Below, piece by piece: positions 1 to 8,854 of a stretch of DNA of 64,000 bases (positions within the stretch are counted from its first letter, which is position 1; every line of letters starts with the position of its first letter). Below the pieces are notes generated by a model that saw nothing but the letters and a program-made list of their open reading frames with translations, searched no databases and was not told the DNA's origin. Location: positions 62,001-126,000 of the forward strand of contig NZ_OY762552.1 in the NCBI RefSeq assembly GCF_963666025.1, written 5' to 3'. Source of the DNA: an uncultured Methanobacterium sp. (GTDB lineage: Archaea; Methanobacteriota; Methanobacteria; Methanobacteriales; Methanobacteriaceae). The translations under genes were made by a program, and so were the position numbers.

Positions 1-1
1 A

Positions 2-1576
2 ACATTGGCATCCATTTTAGATGTAACCGAACGTAACCAGGCACTGGCAAAAATTACAGAAAGTGAAAACAGGTACAGGACACTAGCTGAGGCAGTGGAA
101 GATTTTGTATTTATCATAAACCAGGACGACAACTTAGAATATATCAATGAATATGCAGCACGCAAATGGAAACTAAACCCCTCTGAAGTACTAGGTAAAC
201 CCCGATGCGAGCTATTCCCCCCAGAAACCAATGAATTGCAGGGTAAATATCTTCAAAGGGTATTCCAGATCAAAAATACAGTCAGAGGCGAAAACCTGGT
301 GACCATGACCCCTGATTCCATGTGGCTGGATACTATCCTTATTCCCCTTAAAACTCATGATGGAAGTGTTGAAAAGGTTCTTTGCGTTGCCAGGGATATG
401 ACCGAAAGGAAAGAATACGAATTGCTTTTAAGCAGGCAGAACGAAATCCACAAAGCCATGGGAACCATTTTAACCGAGGCCATCATATCAGAAACCGAAA
501 AAGATCTAACTAAAACATGCCTCCGTGTATGTGAAGACATTACTCAGAGTGAATTTGGTTTTATATGCGAAATTAACCATGATGGGAAATTCAACTCCCC
601 GGCTCTTAGTGAATCTCTTCTGGAAAAATTTCCACTGGAAGATCTTGATTTTAATCCCATGGTGAAAAACATAAAAATACAGGATATCTGGAAGCAGCTT
701 AAGACCAACAAACATCCAGTGATTTATAATGATTTTTCTCTCTTTGATCTGGATCTTTTACCTGGAGATCATCCCTTCCTTAAGAACATTCTCATAGCCC
801 CACTCTTAAAGAATGGGGACTTCATGGGATTGATTGGATTGGGTAACAAGGAATCAGACTATGATTTCTCCGATAGTAAAGCCCTGGGAAGTATTTCCAC
901 CACAATTGTTGAGGCACTCCTCAGAAAACGAGCCGAGGAAAATTTAAAAAAGGCTTTAAATGATAAGGAAATGCTGGTCCGGGAAATTCATCACCGCACC
1001 AAGAATAATTTGATGATCATGGCCAGCTTACTCAATCTCACCTCTGCTGATATTGAAGATGAAAAGGCCAAGGAGATATTCAGGCAGATTCAGACCAGGG
1101 CCAAATCCATGGCACTTATCCACGAAAAACTCTATCGATCCGATAATTTTAAACAGATTAACTTCGGAGATTACATCCGTCACCTGGCCCGGGATCTTTT
1201 TAATTCCTTTTTAAGATACCCTGAACGGGTGGAACTGGTAATGGAACTGGAAGATTTGAACCTGGATATTAATACTGCCATTCCACTGGGCCTCATATTG
1301 AACGAACTTTTAACCAACTCCATGAAATATGCATTCCCCAATGGAAGATACGGAACTATTACCATTAAATTTTTCAAAAAAGCCGAAAACTATTTGATGA
1401 TAGTGGATGATGATGGTATTGGACTTCCTTCAGATCTGGACGTGCAAAAAACGGATACACTGGGACTGCAACTGGTTAAAAATCTTATAGGGCAGATCGA
1501 AGGAGATATGGTGGTCTTTCGGGATGATGGAACTCATATAACCATCACATTCAATGAAAATGATTATCTGTCTTGA
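2..1576 (+). CDS. Sensor histidine kinase, PAS-GAF-HisKA_2-HATPase, 5' end outside window
   Basis: The reading frame is open to the left edge and already reads like the end of a PAS/PAC domain (ILDVTER), so the true start lies outside. Counting from the TTG at 5 as residue 1, a PAS domain covers about 20-135 and ends in the typical RDMTERK, a GAF domain about 150-305, and a HisKA_2-type dimerisation segment follows with the phospho-acceptor in EIHHRTKNN (His 329 or 330). The HATPase domain (about 415-520) has N-box NELLTNSMKYAFP and G-box DDDGIGLP. No transmembrane segment is seen, so the visible part is cytoplasmic. HisKA_2 kinases commonly signal to stand-alone receivers; no receiver gene is adjacent here. 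The signal sensed cannot be read from the sequence. Confidence 0.9.
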   Translation, partial: TLASILDVTERNQALAKITESENRYRTLAEAVEDFVFIINQDDNLEYINEYAARKWKLNPSEVLGKPRCELFPPETNELQGKYLQRVFQIKNTVRGENLVTMTPDSMWLDTILIPLKTHDGSVEKVLCVARDMTERKEYELLLSRQNEIHKAMGTILTEAIISETEKDLTKTCLRVCEDITQSEFGFICEINHDGKFNSPALSESLLEKFPLEDLDFNPMVKNIKIQDIWKQLKTNKHPVIYNDFSLFDLDLLPGDHPFLKNILIAPLLKNGDFMGLIGLGNKESDYDFSDSKALGSISTTIVEALLRKRAEENLKKALNDKEMLVREIHHRTKNNLMIMASLLNLTSADIEDEKAKEIFRQIQTRAKSMALIHEKLYRSDNFKQINFGDYIRHLARDLFNSFLRYPERVELVMELEDLNLDINTAIPLGLILNELLTNSMKYAFPNGRYGTITIKFFKKAENYLMIVDDDGIGLPSDLDVQKTDTLGLQLVKNLIGQIEGDMVVFRDDGTHITITFNENDYLS

Positions 1577-1881
1577 AGGAGGTTACTAAGCGAAGAAATC
1601 TACAAAAAAGAGTCTGACTAAGGTGAAGAAATTTATTTATCAAAGAAGTTTACCAAGCTGATCTAATTATCAAATAAGTTTACCGAGAGCGAAGGAGTTA
1701 GTAAAATAAACATTCTAAAATAAGCCTATTCTCAAAAATTGATTTTTATTTTAAAAAAAAAATCACCCCTTATTGACTTATAAAGTCTTATTTTTCCATT
1801 TATTTTATCTTAATTTTCCAGTTAGTTTAATATAGAGTAAAATAAAAAAATGTTCTTAGTAAAAATTCAAGAGGGAGAAGC
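1577..1881. other. Intergenic, no gene seen; upstream region of HEAT-repeat gene
   Basis: About 300 AT-rich bases without a supported gene. The first part contains short degenerate direct repeats built around AAATAAGTTTACC (about 1625-1690). A TATA-like stretch (TTTAATATAG, near 1826-1835) lies about 45 bases before the HEAT-repeat gene and is its likely promoter; a GAGGGAGAAG ribosome site precedes the ATG at 1882. Confidence 0.5.
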
Positions 1882-2445
1882 ATGTCAACTAATGATCATA
1901 AACAATTATTAAAGGATTTAACAGATGATGATCCTGAAAAAAGAAAAGAATCAGCAGAAAAGTTGGGTGAAACCGGAAATCCTGAGGTTATTGAACCATT
2001 AATCAAAGCACTGGAAGATGGGAATCCTCAGGTTAGATTTGCATCTGCTAAATCACTGGGTAAAATAGGTGAACCTGCAATCGAGCCACTGGTTACCATA
2101 CTCAAAAATGAAGAGGGAAACATTCGCAGATACGCCACTTTAGCCCTAAAGGATATTAAAAGTGATAGTGTAGTTGACCATTTAGTGGAAGCTCTCTTGG
2201 ATGAGGATTGGAGTGTCCGTAAATTCGCCTCCAAAGCACTGGGTGAGATAGGTAATGACGCCGCAGTAGATCCGCTTATTGGAATGTTAACTGATGAAGA
2301 TTGGGGTGTGAGAGTGGCTGCAGTTAAAGCACTGGGAGATATTGGGGATGAACGTGGTATTGACCCCATTAAAAAAGCCCGCCGTGCAGCAACTGGAGAT
2401 AAAGAATTTAAAAAGGCATGCAATAAGGCCCTTAAAAAGATTTAG
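1882..2445 (+). CDS. HEAT-repeat (PBS lyase-like) protein
   Basis: 187 residues made almost entirely of HEAT/PBS-lyase-like repeats: about five copies of a roughly 31-residue unit with the pattern D-x-x-x-x-V-R-x-A-A-x-x-A-L-G-x-I-G (for example DWSVRKFASKALGEIG and DWGVRVAAVKALGDIG). Such repeats form an alpha-solenoid used for protein-protein contact. Methanobacteria carry many small HEAT proteins of this kind, usually without known partners. No signal peptide or catalytic domain is present, so a cytoplasmic scaffold or adaptor is the most that can be said. The start is well supported by GAGGGAGAAGC before ATG. Confidence 0.88.
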   Translation: MSTNDHKQLLKDLTDDDPEKRKESAEKLGETGNPEVIEPLIKALEDGNPQVRFASAKSLGKIGEPAIEPLVTILKNEEGNIRRYATLALKDIKSDSVVDHLVEALLDEDWSVRKFASKALGEIGNDAAVDPLIGMLTDEDWGVRVAAVKALGDIGDERGIDPIKKARRAATGDKEFKKACNKALKKI

Positions 2446-2708
2446 AAGTAAAATTCTGAATCAAAGCATTTTTTTTTATTAAAGTTAAATATAATTAAAG
2501 CAAATTCTACAGTTAAGTAAGGGCACTACCGTCTAAATTAAGCAAGTGTATCCAAATAAAGTAACTGCAGATTTAAATAAAAAAACCTATATCTATACGG
2601 CAACTACAGCCCAAATAAAGTAACAAGCCTAAATAAATGAACTACAACCTGAATTAAGTCACTATTCAATTTTATTAAATAACTCAACTTAACTTAATTA
2701 ACATTTTA
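2446..2708. other. Intergenic with short degenerate AATAAAGTAAC repeats
   Basis: Convergent gap between the HEAT gene (+) and the GNAT gene (-). It holds a T-run terminator for the + gene (about 2469-2478) and a series of degenerate motifs resembling CCAAATAAAGTAACT (about 2550-2670). No ORF is supported. Confidence 0.45.
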
Positions 2709-3143
2709 TCATTTTTCTCTTTTCCAGGACATTATATACTCCTTAACTCCTGAATCTCCATTATCTTGTTCTTTCGTAACCACAAAACCACAGTGCGTAT
2801 AGAAATTAACAGCATTAATGTTTTTAATATAAACACCCACTTCTAAACATTGGTATGAAGATTTACAGTGATTAATTAGTTCTCTACCGATACCCATCCT
2901 TTGATAATCTTCTAAAACGAATAATGCACCAATAAATGAATTATTAATAATGCTAATAAATCCTTTAATCACATTATCTTCCTTAAAAATCCAAGTTCTT
3001 GAAATAGGGAGATATTCATCTTTAACAAGGTTATACCTGTCAATCCAGTGTTTTCCTGGTATGAAACTGTGTGCATTAATGGTGGTCTTTAACCATAAAG
3101 CCATAACTTCGGTTATTTCATAATCTTCCAATTGTTTAATCAT
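2709..3143 (-). CDS. GNAT-family N-acetyltransferase
   Basis: 144 residues, the normal size for a stand-alone GNAT domain. The acetyl-CoA binding motif A is seen as EDYQRMGIGRELI (Q/R-x-x-G-x-G/A signature), followed by the beta-strand/helix containing NAVNFYTHCGF, which is typical of the YjaB/RimI-like group. The protein would transfer an acetyl group from acetyl-CoA to a primary amine; the substrate cannot be deduced. It stands alone between two intergenic gaps. The ATG at 3143 is preceded on the minus strand by AAAGGTGAGGT, a good ribosome site. Confidence 0.88.
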   Translation of the reverse strand: MIKQLEDYEITEVMALWLKTTINAHSFIPGKHWIDRYNLVKDEYLPISRTWIFKEDNVIKGFISIINNSFIGALFVLEDYQRMGIGRELINHCKSSYQCLEVGVYIKNINAVNFYTHCGFVVTKEQDNGDSGVKEYIMSWKREK

Positions 3144-3243
3144 ACCTCACCTTTAGGTTATTGTAATATCAAACAACTCATTGAATTAGGATAAACTGCG
3201 TAACTTTAAGATAAACTGCTTAAATTTGAAAATCTAACACCAA

Positions 3244-4080
3244 TCACTTTTTCTTTAGTTGGTACAGGTCAGTCCGTCGGTTTTTAAGTAGGGGAAGTTC
3301 CTGTCGAATTTTTGGGATGACTTCCAAGTTAATTGTGGTGTATATTATTTCCTCACCGGTTCCTGCTTCTTTTAAGACGGTTCCCCATGGATCACAAACC
3401 ATGGAATGTCCATAGGCCACATAATCCGCATCAGAGTCCCGGGCCGGTGATGCTGCAGCCATGAAAACCTGGTTATCCATGGCTCTAACCTGTATTAATG
3501 GTTTCCAATGGGCTGGGCCTGTGGTGAGGTTGAAAGCTCCAGGTACCACTATTAACTCGGCCCCTTCCAGGGCCATTAACCGTAATAGTTCACTAAATCG
3601 CATATCATAACAGATACAGATTCCTATTTTACACAGTGGTGTGTCCACAACCGTGATTTGGCTACCTGCAGTGAGAGTTTCTGATTCCTTGAAACTGATT
3701 TCGCCGGGTACATCAATGTCAAAAAGGTGAACTTTACGGTGCACACCCATAATCTCACCACCGGGGTTGAAGATGAAACTGGAATTGTAGATATTCTCCT
3801 CATGTTTTTCAGGGATAGAACCAGCCACTATATAAACACCGTTATCTCTTGCAGCTTTGGAAATAGCATCCAGGGTTGGGCTGTCTCCCATTTCCTCAGC
3901 ATAATCTTGGAAAAGTCTGGTCTCATAGGGGCAATTCCACATTTCAGGTAATATAACCAGATCTGCGTTGGAAGCAGCTCTATCAATCATTTCCAGTGCA
4001 TGGGTTATATTTTGACTTTTTTCTTCCACCACATACATCTGACATAGTGCAACACTAAAATTATCTTTCATAAAATCCAT
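3244..4080 (-). CDS. Carbon-nitrogen hydrolase (nitrilase superfamily, omega-amidase-like)
   Basis: 278 residues, the usual length of a single-domain nitrilase-superfamily amidohydrolase. The catalytic Glu-Lys-Cys triad is intact: E46 in VILPEMWN, K116 in HRKVHLFD and C157 in ICYDMRF. The block CYDMRFSELLRLMALEGAEL and the family-typical AFNLTTGPAHW resemble Nit2/omega-amidase proteins, which hydrolyse alpha-ketoglutaramate or related amides; that substrate is an inference from family. The protein is cytoplasmic. Two in-frame ATGs lie close together (4080 and 4071); the second has a slightly better placed ribosome site, so the first three residues are uncertain. Monocistronic on the minus strand. 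Confidence 0.9.
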   Translation of the reverse strand: MDFMKDNFSVALCQMYVVEEKSQNITHALEMIDRAASNADLVILPEMWNCPYETRLFQDYAEEMGDSPTLDAISKAARDNGVYIVAGSIPEKHEENIYNSSFIFNPGGEIMGVHRKVHLFDIDVPGEISFKESETLTAGSQITVVDTPLCKIGICICYDMRFSELLRLMALEGAELIVVPGAFNLTTGPAHWKPLIQVRAMDNQVFMAAASPARDSDADYVAYGHSMVCDPWGTVLKEAGTGEEIIYTTINLEVIPKIRQELPLLKNRRTDLYQLKKK

Positions 4081-4170
4081 CTCATAGTTTAAATCAGCCT
4101 TCCATCAACAAGTTCAAGTTCATCCATCTTTACTTAAAAAAAAATCATATCTTTGGGTTGGTTATCATTT

Positions 4171-5097
4171 TCATATGGTTTTATACACTCCAGCATACTC
4201 TAAAAAGGTCCTCATATAACGATATGATAATTCAACACTACCCGGTTCCACTTTACTGTGGGGGGATAAAACTTCACAGACCACAGACGTGACCCCATTA
4301 CGATTACTTACCGTGGATAAGACACCAGAATAGTTCCCAACTTTCACCAGTGGTGAGTGAGTTTGGTTATTAATGAAAAGCGCTAACTCCAAGCTTTTTT
4401 TATTGCTGGGATCGTAAATTATACAATTTTTACCAGGTACATCATTGGGTTGCGATGAATGGAAATCAACAAGCATGGTAACATTGTTATTTATTGAGGT
4501 GTTGCTAATGACATTCAAAGGAGTTCCAGAAATATCGGCTTCCCTATCAGGATCTGTACCGTTGTACATTCTTTGAATAGCTGCTGTGTCGCAAGGTATT
4601 GCATAGGGAATGATGTAGAGAGTTCCATTGATTTTTTTACCGTTTAGATCATTAATAAGATTGGTTACTGCTATTTGAGGTGGTAACTCAGCCCCATGAA
4701 CACCTGCAACAATCATAACCCTGGGTTCGCTTCCATTACCCATGACTATCATGGGGGTTCCTTTCTTGGCTGCTTCTAAAATTTCAGTTATTAGTGGTGT
4801 TTTATTGATTTTCTCCATAAGCGGTGTGTTGTTGGAAATATCCCCACCAGTGGAATTATCAATAACTGTTATCTGATAATTGGGAGATGCCTGGACACCA
4901 GTATCGTTGGAATAAGTTATTTTATCAGTCCCAGTGCCATCAGAATCTTGAATTATGATATAACTACAGACTAATAGGAAAACAAGTGCACCAATAATGA
5001 GTAACTTTTTATTAACCATCAAATATTTATGATAATCTGATCTGTCTTTTTTCTTGGGACGTAATGATTTTGGATTGATTGATGGCTTTTTTTTCAT
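4171..5097 (-). CDS. Membrane-anchored succinylglutamate desuccinylase/aspartoacylase-like (M14-type) protein
   Basis: 308 residues. A lysine-rich cytoplasmic tail (about 1-30) is followed by one transmembrane helix (LLIIGALVFLLVCSYII) and an outward domain. The domain starts with a zinc-site motif VAGVHGAELPPQIA (H-x-x-E, as in AstE/AspA and M14 carboxypeptidases) and has a later VDFHSSQ that could supply the second zinc histidine. It therefore probably cleaves an amide or peptide bond outside the membrane, perhaps in the wall; the substrate is inferred only. I start it at the ATG at 5097 because AGGGGGC lies just upstream; a longer frame from 5127 has no ribosome site. A distant functional analogue with the same design is encoded at 33753-34610. 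Confidence 0.7.
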   Translation of the reverse strand: MKKKPSINPKSLRPKKKDRSDYHKYLMVNKKLLIIGALVFLLVCSYIIIQDSDGTGTDKITYSNDTGVQASPNYQITVIDNSTGGDISNNTPLMEKINKTPLITEILEAAKKGTPMIVMGNGSEPRVMIVAGVHGAELPPQIAVTNLINDLNGKKINGTLYIIPYAIPCDTAAIQRMYNGTDPDREADISGTPLNVISNTSINNNVTMLVDFHSSQPNDVPGKNCIIYDPSNKKSLELALFINNQTHSPLVKVGNYSGVLSTVSNRNGVTSVVCEVLSPHSKVEPGSVELSYRYMRTFLEYAGVYKTI

Positions 5098-5354
5098 ATA
5101 GCCCCCTAAACACAACCGAAGTTGCATATAACTATAAATTATATTTTATAATGGATATTAATAAGTATATCGTTATTACGAGCTGGGAATTTTATTTTTA
5201 ACTTACAAATACCGCAAATTTTAATGTTATCTCACGTTAACTGTGATATGAATGAAAAAATTGAATAATTTAAAAAAAATTATATAAAATTATATCATAT
5301 CAAGATGTACGGGTTAAATTAATTCTTACTGAAAAATTATAGAGGGGATATATT

Positions 5355-5762
5355 ATGTTCGAAAAGGGTTTTGAAGATGATTTACCTGAATATCAATTAT
5401 TTATCAGTCATAATGGGGAAGGTGATGAGGAGTACCTCACGTTTATCCAGAAACTCATTGAAGCCCGTGATTTTGAGTGGAAGGATTGGGGTGTTCCTGG
5501 AGAAAACAAACAAGAAGAACTCCTGCAACAAATTGAACCCGCAGATATAGTTATTATATTAACTGGCCTATACACCAAACACCCTGATTTAATCAAAAAA
5601 CAGGTTGATATAGCTCAAAAACTTGGAAAACCACTTGTTTTAATTCGCCCCTATGGTTTGGAAGACGTTCCTGAAGAGCTGGAGAAGATTGCCAGTGGTG
5701 TTGTTGGATGGAATAGGGTGTGTATTGTAGAACGGATTCAGGAGTCCCTAGAAGATGAATAA
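5355..5762 (+). CDS. ThsB-type TIR-like domain protein (PF08937)
   Basis: 135 residues, one domain. The N-terminal strand YQLFISHNGEGDEEYL matches the F-I-S-H signature of the TIR-like family PF08937, whose members include ThsB of the Thoeris antiphage system and the structurally solved Methanothermobacter protein MTH538. ADIVIILTGLYT and KPLVLIRPYG supply the next flavodoxin-like strands. No signal peptide. No ThsA-like NAD hydrolase or other defence gene is adjacent, so it may be a stand-alone house protein rather than part of a Thoeris operon. The ribosome site GAGGGGATAT precedes ATG. Family assignment is confident; role is not. Confidence 0.75.
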   Translation: MFEKGFEDDLPEYQLFISHNGEGDEEYLTFIQKLIEARDFEWKDWGVPGENKQEELLQQIEPADIVIILTGLYTKHPDLIKKQVDIAQKLGKPLVLIRPYGLEDVPEELEKIASGVVGWNRVCIVERIQESLEDE

Positions 5763-5812
5763 AACCTTTTTTTGTATGTTTTTTTTAATTCAATAATTAT
5801 TGTTCTCTATTT

Positions 5813-5958
5813 TAGATTTTAAGATTATACTAACAATGTAATTGAATATTTATAATTTTCTTTTAGCAAGAATATACATACTTTATTATATGCTAACATG
5901 TAAACAATATTTCAATGAAAAGTATTATCGAATAATTGAGCATAAAGGAGGTGAAAAC
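5813..5958 (+). promoter_or_regulatory. Promoter-leader module of adhesin gene 1
   Basis: TATA-like element TTTATTATATGC (about 5882-5893), then a 5' leader and a full-strength ribosome site AAAGGAGGTGA (5944-5954). Almost the same block stands before the adhesin gene at 16327 (16187-16326), including the text ATGCTAACA downstream of the TATA box and CATAAAGGAGGTGAAAACAT before the start; the last part is also shared with 23838. The in-frame ATG inside TATATGC (about 5890) is part of the TATA element, so it is not a credible start codon. Confidence 0.65.
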
Positions 5959-8820
5959 ATACGAAAACAAATAATTTCAACAAAAACTTTCATTCCTTTA
6001 CTGCTTTTCAGCTTCGCATTGATATTCTGTTTAACTACAGTTTCTGCAGCCAACACCATCTACGTGAACACCACAGGAAACGACAGCTGGACAGGCAATA
6101 GTTCCACACACATAGAAGGAACTGACATAGGCCCTAAAGCAACGATACAAAACGGAACCGACACTGTGGAACCAAATGGATTTGTTTATGTAGCCGACGG
6201 AACTTACACAGAACACATAATCATTAACCAGAACCTGACCCTAATAGGACAAAGCCTAGCTGGTACCATAATCGACGGAACACAAAACGGACGACCACTA
6301 ACCATCAACAGTAGATTAAACGTAACTATAACCAACTTCACCATAACTAACGGAACCGTAACTGAAGAATATGCCTTGGGTGGGGGAATCTACAACAATC
6401 GTGGTACGTTGACTATTACCAACTGTAACATCCAAAACAACACCGCCACCAGTACAGGTGCAAATGCATATGCCTATGGTGGGGGAATCTACAACTATGG
6501 TGGTACGTTGACTATTACCAACTGTAACATCCAAAACAACACCGCCAACGCCACCAGCTCAAGTGCAGGTACATATGCATTTACATGTGCCTGGGGTGGG
6601 GGAATCTACAACTTTGGTGGTATTTTGACTATTACCAACTGTAACATCCAAAACAACACCGCCAACGCCACCAGCTCAGGTACAGCTACACATGAACATA
6701 CAAATGCCTTGGGTGGGGGAATCTACAACTATGGTGGTACGTTGACTATTACCAACTGTAACATCCAAAACAACACCGCCAACGCCACCAGCTCAGTTTC
6801 AGGTGCAGATGTATATGCCTTCGGTGGGGGAATCTACAACGATGGTGATACGTTGACTGTGAATTATAGTCGGATAGTGGGCAATACACCCCAAGCCATC
6901 AATAACGTTGGTCCTACTGTTAGTAGTTTGGAGGATAATTGGTGGGGTTCCAACAATCCAGTTTTTGGCAATTTACTGTTTGGGGTTAATCCTCCCACGA
7001 ATTGGTTGTATATGACTATCAACGCCACACCAACTACTATCAACAACACTCAGACCAGTTTAATCACAGTTAGTTTCAATAACCACAGTTCTGATGGCAG
7101 TTCTTTCAGTCCCTTAGATTCCAATCTTGGCCATATTCCTGATGGCGTGCCAGTGACTTTCAGTTTAATAAAAGGACTTTTAGGAACTTATGGAATGTTA
7201 ATACCACCATTAACATTGAAAACCACTAACGGTACTACATATATACTGTTTACTGCGACATCTGTTGGTATTCAGGAGATTAATGCAAGTACAGATGATC
7301 AGAAAGTCACAGCAACTGTAACCATTAACCCCTCATCTTACGTGGATATTAGCAAGGAATTCAGGGATCTTCCGTGGGGTACTGTTATAACCACTGCTTA
7401 TTACAATGACAAGATCTATGCTATTGTAAAAGTACATAACTTAGGACCAGATTCTACCTCCGTTAGTGTTTTAGATGCGCCAAATGGGTTTATCTGGACT
7501 GGGAACTATTATGTTCTCCATGCAGTAGGTTCATACATTCCTACTCCAGATTCATGGATATTAAATGATCCTACCAGCCCATTTAACGGCACACACTGGA
7601 ATGTAAGCTCATTGAACACCTTTATAGGTAGTGAGATATGGTTGGCCATTGAAGTAACTGTCAATCAAACTGGCACAGTCTCTAACTATGCAGAGACTGT
7701 TAATCAGAGTTCATACCCATATCAGGGATATGATAATTACACTGCATATCTAATTGCAGTTGTTGCTCCAACCAGTTTAACGGTTAACAGCTCCAGTGGT
7801 TATAATGGAGACACTGTGGCTATAACCTCCACCCTAACCGACACATTACACAACACGCCGGTAATCAATAAATCAGTTACAATAACAGTCAATGGTGAAA
7901 CATACACTGCCAACTCAGACAGTAACGGTCAGATCACATGGAACTACCTCATACAAAACATGGATGCACAGGATTACACCATAAACGGAACTTTTGCAGG
8001 AAACAATCAGTATGATGCTTCCAATGCCAATGGTACATTATCAGTTAACCGGATTCTGACCAACTTAACTGTAGATGATGTCACTGGAAACAAAGACAAA
8101 ACAGTCCTCTTAACCGCTATTTTAACAGACAACCAAGGTAATCCTCTAGCTGGTAAAACTATAGAGTTCTGGATTGACAGTGTTAAAGTTGGTGAAAGCA
8201 CAACAGGTACAAATGGAATAGCTACCTTGGATTATAAAATCAACCAAACACCCGGAAATCATAACTTGCAAGCGATATTCAACGAATCAACAATGTATCA
8301 GGGATGTAATGCAACCGGACTACTTTATGTGCCTACAGCAAACCTATATATCCAGATAACCAGTGACAAAAACAACCCCACCGTAGGTGAAACATTCACT
8401 CTAAGATACAAACTGGGAAACAAGGGCCCCGACGATGCATTAAACGTAACCATAACCATCCCCATACCCGATGGCTTTGTAATATCTAAAATCGAAGGTG
8501 ATGGAACCTGGACAATCGTAGGAAACAATATAATCTGGACCATGAACAATGTAACAGTAGGAGACCCCGATCTTCACATCTCCGGCTGGACAAGATGGGC
8601 CGGTAGTTTCCTGTTTGGAGCATCAATCCTTTCAGACACCTTCAATTTAAACAGCAGGGGCGTTAGTTCCTTCAGTTTAAATGCAGTGCCTCAGATAAAT
8701 GCTGCAAGCGTAACCAGCAACACCATCGGAATGCAGAATACTGGTACACCAATTGTGCCATTGATTTTAGCGTTACTCGGAGTAGTCGGTGGATTAATAG
8801 CAACACGGAAAAAACAATAA
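5959..8820 (+). CDS. Adhesin-like surface protein 1, beta-helix/Ig/DUF11, QxTGxP anchor
   Basis: 953 residues, secreted. Signal peptide about 1-31 ending in TTVSAA. A right-handed beta-helix of the polymorphic-membrane-protein type follows (about 35-340) with near-identical repeats around GGGIYNYGGTLTITNCNIQ. Then come an Ig-like segment (GHIPDGVPVTF), a DUF11-like domain, two Big_3_5-type Ig domains (about 615-790), a DUF11 domain (about 795-900) and the tail MQNTGTPIVP + hydrophobic stretch + TRKKQ. Probable cell-surface adhesin anchored through the tail. The start chosen is ATA at 5959: it lies 7 bases from GGAGG, whereas upstream in-frame ATG/TTG codons lie in the promoter. First of six related genes; a terminator hairpin follows. 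Confidence 0.85.
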   Translation: MRKQIISTKTFIPLLLFSFALIFCLTTVSAANTIYVNTTGNDSWTGNSSTHIEGTDIGPKATIQNGTDTVEPNGFVYVADGTYTEHIIINQNLTLIGQSLAGTIIDGTQNGRPLTINSRLNVTITNFTITNGTVTEEYALGGGIYNNRGTLTITNCNIQNNTATSTGANAYAYGGGIYNYGGTLTITNCNIQNNTANATSSSAGTYAFTCAWGGGIYNFGGILTITNCNIQNNTANATSSGTATHEHTNALGGGIYNYGGTLTITNCNIQNNTANATSSVSGADVYAFGGGIYNDGDTLTVNYSRIVGNTPQAINNVGPTVSSLEDNWWGSNNPVFGNLLFGVNPPTNWLYMTINATPTTINNTQTSLITVSFNNHSSDGSSFSPLDSNLGHIPDGVPVTFSLIKGLLGTYGMLIPPLTLKTTNGTTYILFTATSVGIQEINASTDDQKVTATVTINPSSYVDISKEFRDLPWGTVITTAYYNDKIYAIVKVHNLGPDSTSVSVLDAPNGFIWTGNYYVLHAVGSYIPTPDSWILNDPTSPFNGTHWNVSSLNTFIGSEIWLAIEVTVNQTGTVSNYAETVNQSSYPYQGYDNYTAYLIAVVAPTSLTVNSSSGYNGDTVAITSTLTDTLHNTPVINKSVTITVNGETYTANSDSNGQITWNYLIQNMDAQDYTINGTFAGNNQYDASNANGTLSVNRILTNLTVDDVTGNKDKTVLLTAILTDNQGNPLAGKTIEFWIDSVKVGESTTGTNGIATLDYKINQTPGNHNLQAIFNESTMYQGCNATGLLYVPTANLYIQITSDKNNPTVGETFTLRYKLGNKGPDDALNVTITIPIPDGFVISKIEGDGTWTIVGNNIIWTMNNVTVGDPDLHISGWTRWAGSFLFGASILSDTFNLNSRGVSSFSLNAVPQINAASVTSNTIGMQNTGTPIVPLILALLGVVGGLIATRKKQ
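6379..6860 (+). repeat. Tandem coding repeats of 99-117 bp in adhesin 1
   Basis: Five units beginning with GGTGGGGGAATCTACAAC at about 6379, 6478, 6595, 6712 and 6823. The unit core encoding T-L-T-I-T-N-C-N-I-Q-N-N-T-A is nearly identical at DNA level, while the short linkers (rich in Ala, Ser, Thr) differ in length by multiples of 3. Each unit is one or more beta-helix coils. The DNA identity suggests recent expansion by recombination or slippage. Confidence 0.85.
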
Positions 8821-8854
8821 AAGGGATGCAAAATCCCTTTTCCAACTTTTTTTA
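8819..8854 (+). terminator. Hairpin plus T-tract after adhesin 1
   Basis: Stem AAAAGGGAT / ATCCCTTTT with a 5-base loop, then AACTTTTTTTA. The same design (AAAGGGAT...ATCCCTTT, then T-run) recurs after the genes ending at 16022 and 20898. Confidence 0.75.

Noticed and set aside
5890..5892. ATG inside TATATGC as start of adhesin 1
   Set aside because: It is part of the TATA box shared with adhesin 4, and would add an unlikely hydrophilic stretch with an internal ribosome site before the signal peptide.
6379..6860. Regularly spaced repeats that could be taken for a CRISPR array
   Set aside because: The repeats are in frame, encode beta-helix coils, have coding linkers of differing length and no cas genes nearby.
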